Positions 1 to 6,779 of a DNA stretch of 7,525 nucleotides are shown piece after piece (positions within the stretch are counted from its first letter, which is position 1; each line of letters begins with the position of its first letter). Source of the stretch: an uncultured Bacilli bacterium (GTDB lineage Bacteria > Bacillota_I > Bacilli_A > RF39 > UBA660); assembly GCA_934102355.1 (NCBI GenBank), contig CAKOSO010000011.1:1-7525 (forward strand). The letters run 5' to 3'. The notes beneath the pieces are model-generated. The model did no database searches, was not told where the DNA came from, and saw only the letters and a program-made list of their open reading frames with translations. The position numbers were made by a program, and so were the translations under genes.

Positions 1-5
1 ATATG

Positions 6-32
6 AAAAAAGCCCATAATTACTGGGCTTTT
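6..32 (-). terminator. Intrinsic terminator, probably the original secA terminator
   Basis: A 9-bp stem (8-16 with 24-32, core AAGCCCA/TGGGCTT) closes a 7-nt loop and, read on the minus strand, runs into a T tract (6-11). It lies 13 bases beyond the left copy of the secA 3' end and its TAA stop (45-47). The simplest inference is that it terminated secA before the element inserted. It is now the first good terminator downstream of the restriction gene ending at 289, so it may end that operon instead. Confidence 0.8.
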
Positions 33-44
33 GTGGTATTTTTA

Positions 45-197
45 TTATCTTCCGTGACAGTTTTTATACTTCTTTCCGGATCCACATGCGGGCCAAATTA
101 GTATATTATCCATACTTATAATATTATGCGTATTTCCTTTATTTTCAATGGATTGTGGACAGGTAACATTTTGTATTTTAAGTACTATTTTTGTCAT
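45..197 (-). CDS. Possible 50-aa ORF running across the left att site
   Basis: An uninterrupted frame starts with ATG at 197 and ends at TAA 45-47. Its last 13 residues (CGSGKKYKNCHGR) are the displaced SecA tail. The upstream part is element DNA and begins MTKIVLKIQNVTCP, followed by WPA just before the SecA-like tail. It has cysteines at TCP and ACG but no complete CxC SEC-C motif. No ribosome binding site precedes ATG 197. The internal ATG at 113 has only AAGGAA about 14 bases upstream. It may be a chance frame across attL, or a small element gene whose 3' end holds the attachment core in the circular form. I do not recognise the N-terminal part. Confidence 0.25.
   Translation of the reverse strand: MTKIVLKIQNVTCPQSIENKGNTHNIISMDNILIWPACGSGKKYKNCHGR
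46..77 (-). repeat. attL: left copy of the 32-bp integration core (displaced secA 3' end)
   Basis: Positions 46-77 are identical to 7182-7213. With one mismatch (78 versus 7214) the match extends to 86/7222. On the minus strand the repeat encodes the end of SecA, GKKYKNCHGR, followed by TA of the stop. The flanks differ on both sides, as expected of a site-specific recombination core. Left of the repeat lies presumed host DNA (TAA stop, then a terminator); right of it lies element DNA. Which base within the 32 bp is the crossover cannot be told from one sequence. Confidence 0.88.
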
Positions 198-288
198 TTT
201 TTATATAAAATATTCATCTAATGTGCACAAAAAGTGCACAAATTTCTAGCATATTCTTTATTTTCTTTGTCATTTATATTATATCATT
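198..288. other. Non-coding left arm of the element
   Basis: This is AT-rich sequence between the end of the restriction gene (289) and the small ORF at 197. Apart from the paired TGTGCACA motifs I see no gene, terminator or convincing promoter. TATAAT-like strings occur around 276-284, but no -35 is associated with them and AT-rich sequence produces such matches by chance. Transcription of the restriction operon would pass through this stretch to the terminator at 6-32. Confidence 0.5.
222..240. promoter_or_regulatory. Paired integrase arm-site candidates, left end
   Basis: TGTGCACA (222-229) and AGTGCACA (233-240) lie 11 bp apart in the same orientation, each with an A-rich tail. The first 11 bases, TGTGCACAAAA, recur exactly at 7103-7113 near the other end, where they are also followed 11 bp later by a related site. 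I saw no TGTRCACA in the coding interior. Tn916-type integrases have an N-terminal domain that binds short paired direct repeats near the ends, so arm sites are the natural inference. Confidence 0.55.
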
Positions 289-2547
289 TTATTTTACAAT
301 ATCATTAATATTTTTCCAAACAGCATTATTATATACATTTTCATCCCAGTTAGTGTTTGAAAAATAAATGAATTGTCCTACTGCTCTTGCAAAGCCCCAC
401 TTAATATTTTCATATCTTTTAGCATATTCCTTTAATGCATCAAACTTATTTTTAGCATATGAATCAATATTATTAGAATCTCCGTGCTCATCTATTCCAC
501 CTTTTGCTTCTATTATCCAAATGTCACCATTCATCATTTTTACAATATAGTCTGGATAGAAATTTGCTCTTGCAAAGGCCATTTCATATACTATGCTAAA
601 ATAATTATCACCTTTATCCCCGTTTTTATAATACCATTCTACATTTGGGTTATTTTCACACCAAACTTCAAATTTAATTTCAGTATATGATCTGTTAGGT
701 TGCATTAAAATATTATCACCATAATCAGCAAATGCATTTTTATTTAAAAACACATTGTGAGCTACTAACTTATGTCTTTTATAATACTGATTTTCAGGAA
801 TATTCCAATCTTTTTCTATTATGTTTGCCTTTTTTATAATGATATACTCATTTGCATTTGCTTCTTGAAACACCTTCATTAATTTATCACAATTGTTAAC
901 TATAAAAGCATCAAATTCTTTAAGTGATAAATCTACCACAACTTTATTTTTTCTTTCAAATGATATATCATCATCTGAAAAAATAGATAATGTTTTATTA
1001 GCGGTTGGTCCAAATAATATTCTTAGGACGTTATTTGATACATTTTCAGTTATATTACCAGCTCTTGCAATTTGTCTCTTTGCTTCACGTATAATAAAAC
1101 CATCATCATGCAAATTTATTTCATGTGCAATATTAAATGAATTAGAAACCTTTGCTAAATCTCTTGTAGTTTTACATACTTGTTCATAAGAAGTACTTAA
1201 TAGTTTTGTTCCAAAGACATAATCCTTTTTCATTAATTCTTCCTTTAATAACCTACCATCTTCATCAACATCAGCTTCTTTTAACATTCTATTTCTAATT
1301 ATTTCAACAACCTTAGCCTGATTAACTGCCGTTTGATCATATCCATCCATTACTTCTTTTTTTATTCCCATACCAGGTATCCAAAAATTATATTTTCTTT
1401 TATAAAGATATTCATAAAAAGAACTTGAAACACTATTAGTTAAACCAGTTTTAAACTTGTTATCAAAAGTATAAAGATAACAATTATCAAGGATTTCATT
1501 ATCATAATGTTTTCTTTCTGGCATTCTTCTAATTCTACCAATTGTTTGAACATTAAATTGTTCAGTTCCACCTTCACGAAGTTTAACTAATACTTTAGCG
1601 CGAGGGCAATTCCATCCTGTAGCTATTGCCTGTTTAAATAATAAAAAGGCATATTGTCCATTTAATTTTTTTATTTCTTCAACATTATCAGGATGATCTC
1701 CAGTATACCATTCTGTAACTAAACCAGAACTATCCCCATAACCCATTAATTCTAATTTATGTTTCACTCTTTCAATATATTCTGGTTTACCATTTGGAAA
1801 TTGAATTAAAACTAAAGGTCTAATATCAACGTTTAATTTTTTATATTCTTCAATTATCTGTTTTCTTTTCTCATCAGCTTTTTCTATTAAAAACAAATCA
1901 TTATCTTCTGAAATTTCACCAGTTTCCATTGCTTCTGATATTCCTTCATTAACACTTATTTCTCTTGAAATCAAACCTGCCTCAATTACTTCTTCATCTT
2001 TTATATGTTCTTTAAATTCAACAGTTGTTACTGGTGTTGCTGAAATTCTAATAACTTTATATGGATCTGCTCTACTAATTAAATCTTTAGCAGTTTCTTG
2101 ATTTCTATGTTCCTCATCAACAATAAATAAAATATCAATGTTTTTATTATGACAATATTTAAATTTTGAATATAAGTCATTTTTCTCATTTTCTCTTAAA
2201 ACAACATTACTCTTTTTATCTATTTTTTCCCAGTTTATAAAGAATACTTTAAATGATGGATCAGACTCTTTTATAAAATCATACACATCACCACTATCAA
2301 TTCCAGATACAAATTCGTCAAAACTTTCTTGTGATTGAGTTTCTAAACCTCCTGTTCCAGGCGATAACCATAAAACAACAGTTTCTTTGTATTTTTCTAG
2401 GTAGTCATCTATAAACTTGCACATCATAACAGTTTTCCCAGATCCAGTTGGTGCATCTAATAATAATTCATGATAATTCTCATCTATGTTGTCTATGATA
2501 TTTTTAACATGCTTTTCTTGAAACTGTTTTAATTTTCCTTTAAACAT
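289..2547 (-). CDS. res: Type III restriction enzyme Res subunit (ATP-dependent helicase-nuclease)
   Basis: This is the cutting subunit of a type III restriction enzyme. With Mod it translocates on or senses DNA using ATP and cleaves DNA lacking the methyl mark. Numbered from ATG 2547 (752 aa), the superfamily 2 helicase motifs are: Q-like LKQFQ near the start, Walker A APTGSGKT (32-39), DEEH (144-147), SAT (169-171), ATGWNCPR (309-316) and QTIGRIRR (334-341). The C-terminus carries a PD-(D/E)xK nuclease motif: P665-D666, then E680-A-K682. No frame breaks are seen. A GTG start at 2556 is possible (755 aa, overlapping mod by 8 bp), but AGGTGA five bases before ATG 2547 favours the ATG, which begins one base after the mod stop. 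It is shorter than EcoP15I Res (about 970 aa), although both domains are present. Confidence 0.93.
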   Translation of the reverse strand: MFKGKLKQFQEKHVKNIIDNIDENYHELLLDAPTGSGKTVMMCKFIDDYLEKYKETVVLWLSPGTGGLETQSQESFDEFVSGIDSGDVYDFIKESDPSFKVFFINWEKIDKKSNVVLRENEKNDLYSKFKYCHNKNIDILFIVDEEHRNQETAKDLISRADPYKVIRISATPVTTVEFKEHIKDEEVIEAGLISREISVNEGISEAMETGEISEDNDLFLIEKADEKRKQIIEEYKKLNVDIRPLVLIQFPNGKPEYIERVKHKLELMGYGDSSGLVTEWYTGDHPDNVEEIKKLNGQYAFLLFKQAIATGWNCPRAKVLVKLREGGTEQFNVQTIGRIRRMPERKHYDNEILDNCYLYTFDNKFKTGLTNSVSSSFYEYLYKRKYNFWIPGMGIKKEVMDGYDQTAVNQAKVVEIIRNRMLKEADVDEDGRLLKEELMKKDYVFGTKLLSTSYEQVCKTTRDLAKVSNSFNIAHEINLHDDGFIIREAKRQIARAGNITENVSNNVLRILFGPTANKTLSIFSDDDISFERKNKVVVDLSLKEFDAFIVNNCDKLMKVFQEANANEYIIIKKANIIEKDWNIPENQYYKRHKLVAHNVFLNKNAFADYGDNILMQPNRSYTEIKFEVWCENNPNVEWYYKNGDKGDNYFSIVYEMAFARANFYPDYIVKMMNGDIWIIEAKGGIDEHGDSNNIDSYAKNKFDALKEYAKRYENIKWGFARAVGQFIYFSNTNWDENVYNNAVWKNINDIVK

Positions 2548-2548
2548 T

Positions 2549-4486
2549 TTATTCACCTACTTCTTTCAATTCATTACTAAAATATATCCTTGGAACATAT
2601 TTAACATTGTATTCTCTTAGTTGTAACCATTCAACATCACTAAAAACCAATTCTTCATTAATCCAGATATTTTTTATTTTTTCTTTATTTTTGTTTGTTA
2701 AGAACTTTTCAATATAGTCAGCAGAATTAAGTATTAGAATGTTTTCCTTATCATCAACATCAAGCATATTCTCTAATTCGATCATTTCCTTAACATGTTT
2801 GCACAACTGTGGTTGTAAGAAATAATCTGTTATTTTCCTGTCAACCCAATCGGTTATAAAATATTTTAGATTAGCTTTATTTACTTTATTAGAACTAAAT
2901 ACATTTTTCAGTCTTGGATATGTAACTGATTTGCAAATTCCTATTTTTTGATATTCTTCTTTAGAAGTTATACCAATAAAATCGTCACTATTAATATATT
3001 CTAAATATACCTTTTCCCATTCTAAATAGTTATTTGTATTTTTTCTTGGAGGTTTTTCTACTAGTTTTTTGTCCACTAAATATTTTAATCTTGCATCATC
3101 GCTTATTTCATTGTTAGTACATAATATAAATTTACGATTCCCTCCATCTTCTTTATTTAATTCAAGAACAGCTTGACCAGTTGTTCCAGAACCAGCAAAA
3201 AAATCTAATACTATTGAGTTTTTATCAGAAGCAAATTGAAGTAATTGTTTTATTAATCTTACTGGCTTTTTTCCATTATTAAAAGGAATCCCACCTTCTT
3301 TTGAAATATTTCCCATATCTAAATAAAATCCTGCCCACCAATCTCCTCTTATTTTTGTTGGACCATATGTTTCATAAAAATCATTTGCCACAGCTAATTT
3401 TTCGTTCAAAGTAATCATTTGAAATATTTTATTATTATTGCCTTTTTCAATAAGATAATCTCTTTCACTACTTGAATATCTATAAACTCTTCCTAATTTC
3501 ATTTTTTCTTTCATTTCAGAATCAACATCTACGCTATCATGTACTCTACATATAAATTCACTGTTTTTGTTTATCCAATTATTAAATGATACAGATTTTT
3601 CATATGCATCTGGAATCTTATTATTTGATAATTTATTATTATTTAATAATTTTAACGTATTTAATTCTTCAATTATTTCTTTATTCTTACTAATAGCATC
3701 AGAAATACTTTCCGTTTCAAAATATTCTCCTTTATCAATTAAATGAAGGTTATAATGTGAATCATATTTAACTGGATCATTTAAAATTGTCTTTCCTATA
3801 TTTTTTTGACCATCTTTTCTATATACCATTATGTATTCACCATTTTTTACAATGTTACCGCTTTTGGCAGCTTTAACTTTCATTCCTTGTGTAGCAGACA
3901 TTTCTACATTTATTATAGTAACAAATGCTTCTTCTCCATATATTTCATCACATAGTAATTTTAATTGTGCAAATTCATTTTTATCTATAGAAATAAAAGT
4001 AACCCCATCATTTTTAATTAAATTATGAGCTATTTTTAACCTTCTTTCCATAAAAGAAAGCCATTTTGAATGTTTATACCCGTCTTCATCCTCAATATAT
4101 TTATCATTATAAACAAAATCCTTATTACCTGTATTATATGGAGGATCTATATATATGAAATCTATTCTACCTCTATGAGTTTTTTCAAGTAGGTAAAGAC
4201 TATGGAGATTATCTCCCTCCAGTAGAAAATTATATTCATTATTTTTAGAGTTAATAATATTCTTATCATTTAATTCATTAAATACTGGTATCTTATTTTC
4301 TAACTGTATATCTACATTTTCTTCATGTTCTTCCCATATAAGTCCATATTTTTTATCATTTATCTGTGTTTCAATTTCGTTAATAGCTCTGATAGAATCA
4401 TCATCGGAGTTTTTTTCTTTTAGTATTTCAAGAAAATTTATCATTCTTTCTCTTTTTAATTTTGATATATTTCTAGATTCTTTCAT
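2549..4486 (-). CDS. mod: Type III restriction-modification methyltransferase Mod subunit (adenine-N6)
   Basis: This is the 645-aa DNA methyltransferase that recognises the target and methylates adenine on one strand using S-adenosylmethionine; it also positions Res. DPPYNTG (114-120) is the catalytic motif IV, preceded by LLEGDNLHSL (88-97). The AdoMet-binding motif I, FFAGSGTTG (429-437), comes later, preceded by the GKKPVRLIKQLL helix (405-416). This order, catalysis before AdoMet binding, is that of beta-class Mod proteins. The stretch at roughly 200-380 between them, rich in Asn and Lys, is the likely target-recognition region, so specificity cannot be read from the sequence. The length is typical for Mod. 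GGAGA lies six bases before the ATG, which starts one base after the stop of the upstream regulator, implying translational coupling. No long simple repeat of the phase-variable kind is present. Confidence 0.95.
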   Translation of the reverse strand: MKESRNISKLKRERMINFLEILKEKNSDDDSIRAINEIETQINDKKYGLIWEEHEENVDIQLENKIPVFNELNDKNIINSKNNEYNFLLEGDNLHSLYLLEKTHRGRIDFIYIDPPYNTGNKDFVYNDKYIEDEDGYKHSKWLSFMERRLKIAHNLIKNDGVTFISIDKNEFAQLKLLCDEIYGEEAFVTIINVEMSATQGMKVKAAKSGNIVKNGEYIMVYRKDGQKNIGKTILNDPVKYDSHYNLHLIDKGEYFETESISDAISKNKEIIEELNTLKLLNNNKLSNNKIPDAYEKSVSFNNWINKNSEFICRVHDSVDVDSEMKEKMKLGRVYRYSSSERDYLIEKGNNNKIFQMITLNEKLAVANDFYETYGPTKIRGDWWAGFYLDMGNISKEGGIPFNNGKKPVRLIKQLLQFASDKNSIVLDFFAGSGTTGQAVLELNKEDGGNRKFILCTNNEISDDARLKYLVDKKLVEKPPRKNTNNYLEWEKVYLEYINSDDFIGITSKEEYQKIGICKSVTYPRLKNVFSSNKVNKANLKYFITDWVDRKITDYFLQPQLCKHVKEMIELENMLDVDDKENILILNSADYIEKFLTNKNKEKIKNIWINEELVFSDVEWLQLREYNVKYVPRIYFSNELKEVGE

Positions 4487-4487
4487 A

Positions 4488-4820
4488 TTATTTCTCCATT
4501 TCCATGATCATTTCTCTTATTTTATTTTTTGCATCTTTATTGTTAATAATAAATTCTTCAATATCAGCTGGAACTTTCTTATCCTTATGGCATTCTGAAG
4601 CTAAATCGTATAGTTGAATAGTTTCATTTTCATTAAGTTTTAATACTTTTGCCATTTTTTTCATTAATTTTGATGAAGGGATTCTCTTTCCGTTTTCTAT
4701 ATCATTTAAATATTGTGTTGTTATAGAAAACTCTCTAATTATTTCAGATTTTTTCATATTGTCTTTTTCAATAACCAGATTAATTTTCTTTTTTATAAAA
4801 TCTCCAAACCTATTATCCAT
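4488..4820 (-). CDS. XRE-family helix-turn-helix regulator of the restriction-modification operon
   Basis: This is a 110-aa protein and the first gene of the mod-res operon. The helix-turn-helix spans about residues 22-60: MKKSEIIREF, then SITTQYLNDIENGKRIPS, matching the XRE pattern of a recognition helix followed by an IENGKR turn. The charged C-terminal tail (about 83-110) resembles regulators of Bacillota mobile elements. ATG 4820 is chosen because AAAGGTGG lies 5-6 bases upstream; an in-frame ATG at 4859 lies inside the promoter-operator region and has no ribosome site. Its stop is one base before the mod ATG. Its promoter is covered by two large inverted repeats, so autorepression, and with it timing control of Mod and Res, is the likely job. 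Direct DNA targets are inferred, not shown. Confidence 0.88.
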   Translation of the reverse strand: MDNRFGDFIKKKINLVIEKDNMKKSEIIREFSITTQYLNDIENGKRIPSSKLMKKMAKVLKLNENETIQLYDLASECHKDKKVPADIEEFIINNKDAKNKIREMIMEMEK

Positions 4821-4835
4821 AATAACCACCTTTTT

Positions 4836-4875
4836 AATATAAACATATATGCTTATCAACTTTTATGTTTATATT
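4836..4875. promoter_or_regulatory. 40-bp inverted repeat over the -10 box and leader: second operator candidate
   Basis: AATATAAACATA (4836-4847) and TATGTTTATATT (4864-4875) are perfect 12-bp inverted arms around a 16-bp centre. The repeat overlaps the -10 box and transcription start and ends just before the ribosome site of the regulator gene. Its sequence differs from the neighbouring palindrome, so it may bind a second protein or the same regulator at a different affinity. Its AT-rich arms make an RNA hairpin less likely to be the point. Confidence 0.5.
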
Positions 4876-4901
4876 ATATCAAATATTTGCATTTATGTAA
4901 A
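4873..4901 (-). promoter_or_regulatory. SigA-type promoter of the regulator-mod-res operon
   Basis: On the minus strand, TTTACA (4901-4896) is followed by a 17-bp spacer and TATAAT (4878-4873). This is a near-consensus vegetative promoter. Transcription would start near 4866, giving a leader of about 45 nt before the regulator's AAAGGTGG ribosome site and ATG 4820. It is the only strong promoter upstream of the operon, and no internal promoter is obvious before mod or res. Confidence 0.8.
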
Positions 4902-4908
4902 TATTTGA
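4879..4908. promoter_or_regulatory. 30-bp inverted repeat over the -35 and spacer: probable operator
   Basis: TCAAATATTT (4879-4888) and AAATATTTGA (4899-4908) are perfect 10-bp inverted arms. Counting the centre, 13 of 15 base pairs are symmetric. The palindrome covers the whole -35 box and spacer and stops against the -10 box. A dimer bound here would block RNA polymerase, so it is the best operator candidate for the XRE regulator encoded just downstream. Confidence 0.7.
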
Positions 4909-4991
4909 ACAAAAATACGTGGCACGTTTTGTTTCGAAGGAATGAAAGTGGCGATAGTATTTTTCTTTTTTATGAATTTCTATGATGAAAT
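4909..4991. other. Intergenic segment upstream of the restriction operon promoter
   Basis: No gene is supported here. It holds a short palindrome, ACGTGGCACGT (4917-4927, one central base), centred about 23 bases upstream of the operon's -35 box. This could be a protein-binding site. The surrounding 4917-4960 stretch is less AT-rich than its neighbours. Confidence 0.3.
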
Positions 4992-5036
4992 AAAAAAGGC
5001 ACCAATACTACTTACATTAGTTTGTAGTATTGGTGC
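4992..5036 (-). terminator. Strong intrinsic terminator between the mobilization and restriction modules
   Basis: Thirteen perfect base pairs (4999-5011 with 5024-5036, core GCACCAATACTAC) close a 12-nt loop. On the minus strand they are followed after one base by six T residues (4997-4992). It sits after the relaxase gene and the oriT candidate and before the restriction operon promoter, so it should insulate the operon from transcription through the integrase-relaxase region. On the plus strand it lacks a T tract. Confidence 0.87.
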
Positions 5037-5066
5037 TTAATGGGATTCTAAAGAGTTTATCCTTGG

Positions 5067-5127
5067 CACACATTGTTATTGGCTCTGCCAATATCATAGT
5101 GTGTTACTATCTTGTCTTAAAGATAGT
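5067..5127 (+). other. oriT: Candidate MobV-type oriT (relaxase nick region)
   Basis: TAGTGTGTTA (5097-5106) matches all ten bases of the nick sequence TAGTG-TG/TTA known for MobM/Pre relaxases (pMV158 family), which predicts a cut between 5103 and 5104. As in that family it is framed by dyads: a hairpin TATTGGC-tct-GCCAATA (5077-5093) just 5', with outer arms CACAC (5067-5071) and GTGTG (5099-5103); ATAGT/ACTAT (5096-5100, 5106-5110) around the nick; and ACTATCTT/AAGATAGT (5106-5113, 5120-5127) 3' of it. A MobV relaxase fragment lies directly next to it. Unusually, the site sits after the relaxase gene's 3' end instead of before its start. The consensus is from memory of the family, not a search. 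Confidence 0.72.
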
Positions 5128-5128
5128 C

Positions 5129-6001
5129 TTATAAGGAAAGTCCGTCATCTCTACTCTTTTCTTTATATGGTTTATAGTCACTACCTAATATATTATGTAT
5201 TTCTTCCTCTTTTTTCTTTGAGATTAATCCATCAGATACTAAATGATAGAAGAAATCTGCTACCCTTTTTATTGTTCTTTTTAAAACATTTATTGTATTT
5301 TCGAGTATTGATACTTTATTTGATAACTTTGTGTTTTGAAATTTTAAATTTTCATTTTCATCCTTTAAATCATAGTTTTCTTGTTGTATTTTTGAATATG
5401 TATTTATTTGTTCTTTCATAGCTTTATATGTCTTATCTAATTTAGGTTTCATTTCACTTATTTTTTTAGATTCTTCTATAACTTTGTTCATACTATCAAA
5501 TGTATCTTTTTTTATCTTAATTGATGCTTTTTCAAATAATACTGGTTTATTAGATTTCATTTTTACTTCTAAATCAGTAATAGCTTGATCTAGTTTATTA
5601 CTTCTATTTGTTAATTCTTTATTTACTTCTTGTGTTGCTCTTTTAAATTCTTTCATATTTAAATGTTCTACTTCACTATGTTTTTGACCCCTTTCTAGAG
5701 CAAATCCACCTAGATTTAATAATTCACAATAATTATCTTGCAATTCACTTAAATGTTCTTTATCGTGGATATATTGCTTTTTAGAGATGGTATATCGTTC
5801 AGTCGATGTCCTTTTATCAAACTTTTTTATTAAAGGAACTACAACGCAATGAATATGAGGAGTTTTTTCATCCATATGTAATGTGGCATGTAATATTTGT
5901 TCATCATTATAACCTAGATAGTCTTTTACAAATGCCATACAATACTCTGAACATTCTAGTACCTTTTCTTTTGGAATATCATTAAAGAAGTTATGAGAGC
6001 A
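5129..6001 (-). pseudogene. mob: MobV (Pre/Mob) relaxase, N-terminally truncated
   Basis: This is a mobilization relaxase that would nick oriT and lead plasmid or IME DNA into a recipient. An open frame starts at ATG 5938 (269 aa). It has the family's metal-binding motif HMDEKTPHIH (H21, D23, E24, H28, H30), then LERGQKHSEVEHL (81-93) and a long coiled-coil-like region (about 95-225). Relaxase-like sequence continues upstream of that ATG in the same frame (SHNFFNDIPKEKVLE, from about 5998) before a TGA at 6014-6016. The usual N-terminal section of about 100 residues, with the catalytic motif I, is missing, and no ribosome site precedes ATG 5938. The 5' end overlaps the broken end of the integrase, so a deletion joining the two genes is inferred. 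The gene is probably non-functional. Confidence 0.83.
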
Positions 6002-6774
6002 GTAAATATCATTTCATCTGCTACAACACTTTTGGATTTATCTACCATTTGTCTAAATGTTCTTCTTCTATCTTCTCTTTCGGATTTCATTCTTTCTTCG
6101 TGTTCTTTTTTATATTCTTTTAATGCTTTAATTAATGTATCTCCTATACCTATAGTTCTATTTGATTGATGATTCTTACATGTTCCATAATACCATTCTT
6201 CTACTGAATGTCCTTTTGTTATTACATATTTTTTAGGTAATTGATGTTGATTCTTTTTTATAATATTTTCGTTTACTGTTAGTGTTTTCTTTTCAAAGTC
6301 TATATTATCCCATGTTAAAGCATAACATTCTGATACTCGGAGTCCTGTATAATAAGCTGTTAAGAATGAATAATAGATATATGGTACATCTTTAAATCTT
6401 TCTAGTATTATTTCAAACTCTTCTTGAGTAAAAATATGTGCTGGATCACCAGTAACAACATCATATTTAGGTATATGTACTCTTTCAGCTGGATTATCAT
6501 TTATAAAATTAACTGTATAACAGGCATATTTAAGTGATCCTTTTATTAATTTTAGTATTCCTTTTAAATAATGTTTTGAATAATCCTTTTCTTTATATAG
6601 TTTATTAATATAGTTTTGTATTGTATAAGAATCTAGTTGAGTTAACTTATACATTCCTAATTCTGGTTTTAAATGATTTTTAATAATATTTAAATATGAT
6701 GCTATCGTTGCATATTTAACATTAAAGTAGCAATAATTAGTCATACAGTAGTCTAAATAGTCCTCATAAGACAT
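5956..6774 (-). pseudogene. int: Tn916-type tyrosine integrase, core-binding and partial catalytic domain, C-terminally truncated
   Basis: This enzyme would catalyse insertion and excision at the att cores. The open frame (272 aa from ATG 6774) has a core-binding (SAM-like) domain at about 1-95 and the first half of the catalytic domain. Box I is TAYYTGLRVSE with Arg146, and a beta-hairpin Lys is likely at K200 (TCKNHQSNRTIGI). After DEMIFT (about 252-258) the family sequence stops, and the frame runs on through relaxase-derived DNA to a TAG at 5956-5958. The HxLRH box and the tyrosine nucleophile region (roughly 90 residues) are absent, so it cannot recombine DNA. The N-terminal arm-binding domain is encoded just upstream in another frame. 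It may be the product of one deletion plus one frameshift. Confidence 0.86.
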
Positions 6775-6779
6775 ATCTT

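Noticed and set aside
368..1189. Plus-strand open frames opposite res (60, 68 and 98 aa)
   Set aside because: They lie antisense to a motif-complete gene, have no recognisable domains, and reflect AT-rich codon use on the other strand.
3625..3660. Short AT repeats (TTATTATT type) within mod that might be a phase-variation tract
   Set aside because: The repeats are irregular and short, encode an Asn/Lys-rich loop, and lack the long uniform unit array of known phase-variable mod genes.
4488..4859. Longer version of the XRE regulator starting at ATG 4859
   Set aside because: That start falls inside the inverted repeat next to the transcription start and has no ribosome site, whereas ATG 4820 has AAAGGTGG correctly spaced.
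4992..5127. CRISPR-like or riboswitch interpretation of the successive hairpins
   Set aside because: There is no repeated unit with spacers. The hairpins are individually explained as a terminator and oriT dyads and do not precede a gene on the right strand in riboswitch fashion.
4713..5421. Plus-strand open frames over the promoter region and the relaxase fragment
   Set aside because: One covers the operator and terminator structures; the other is antisense to the coiled-coil region of mob. Both have hydrophobic low-complexity translations and no family features.
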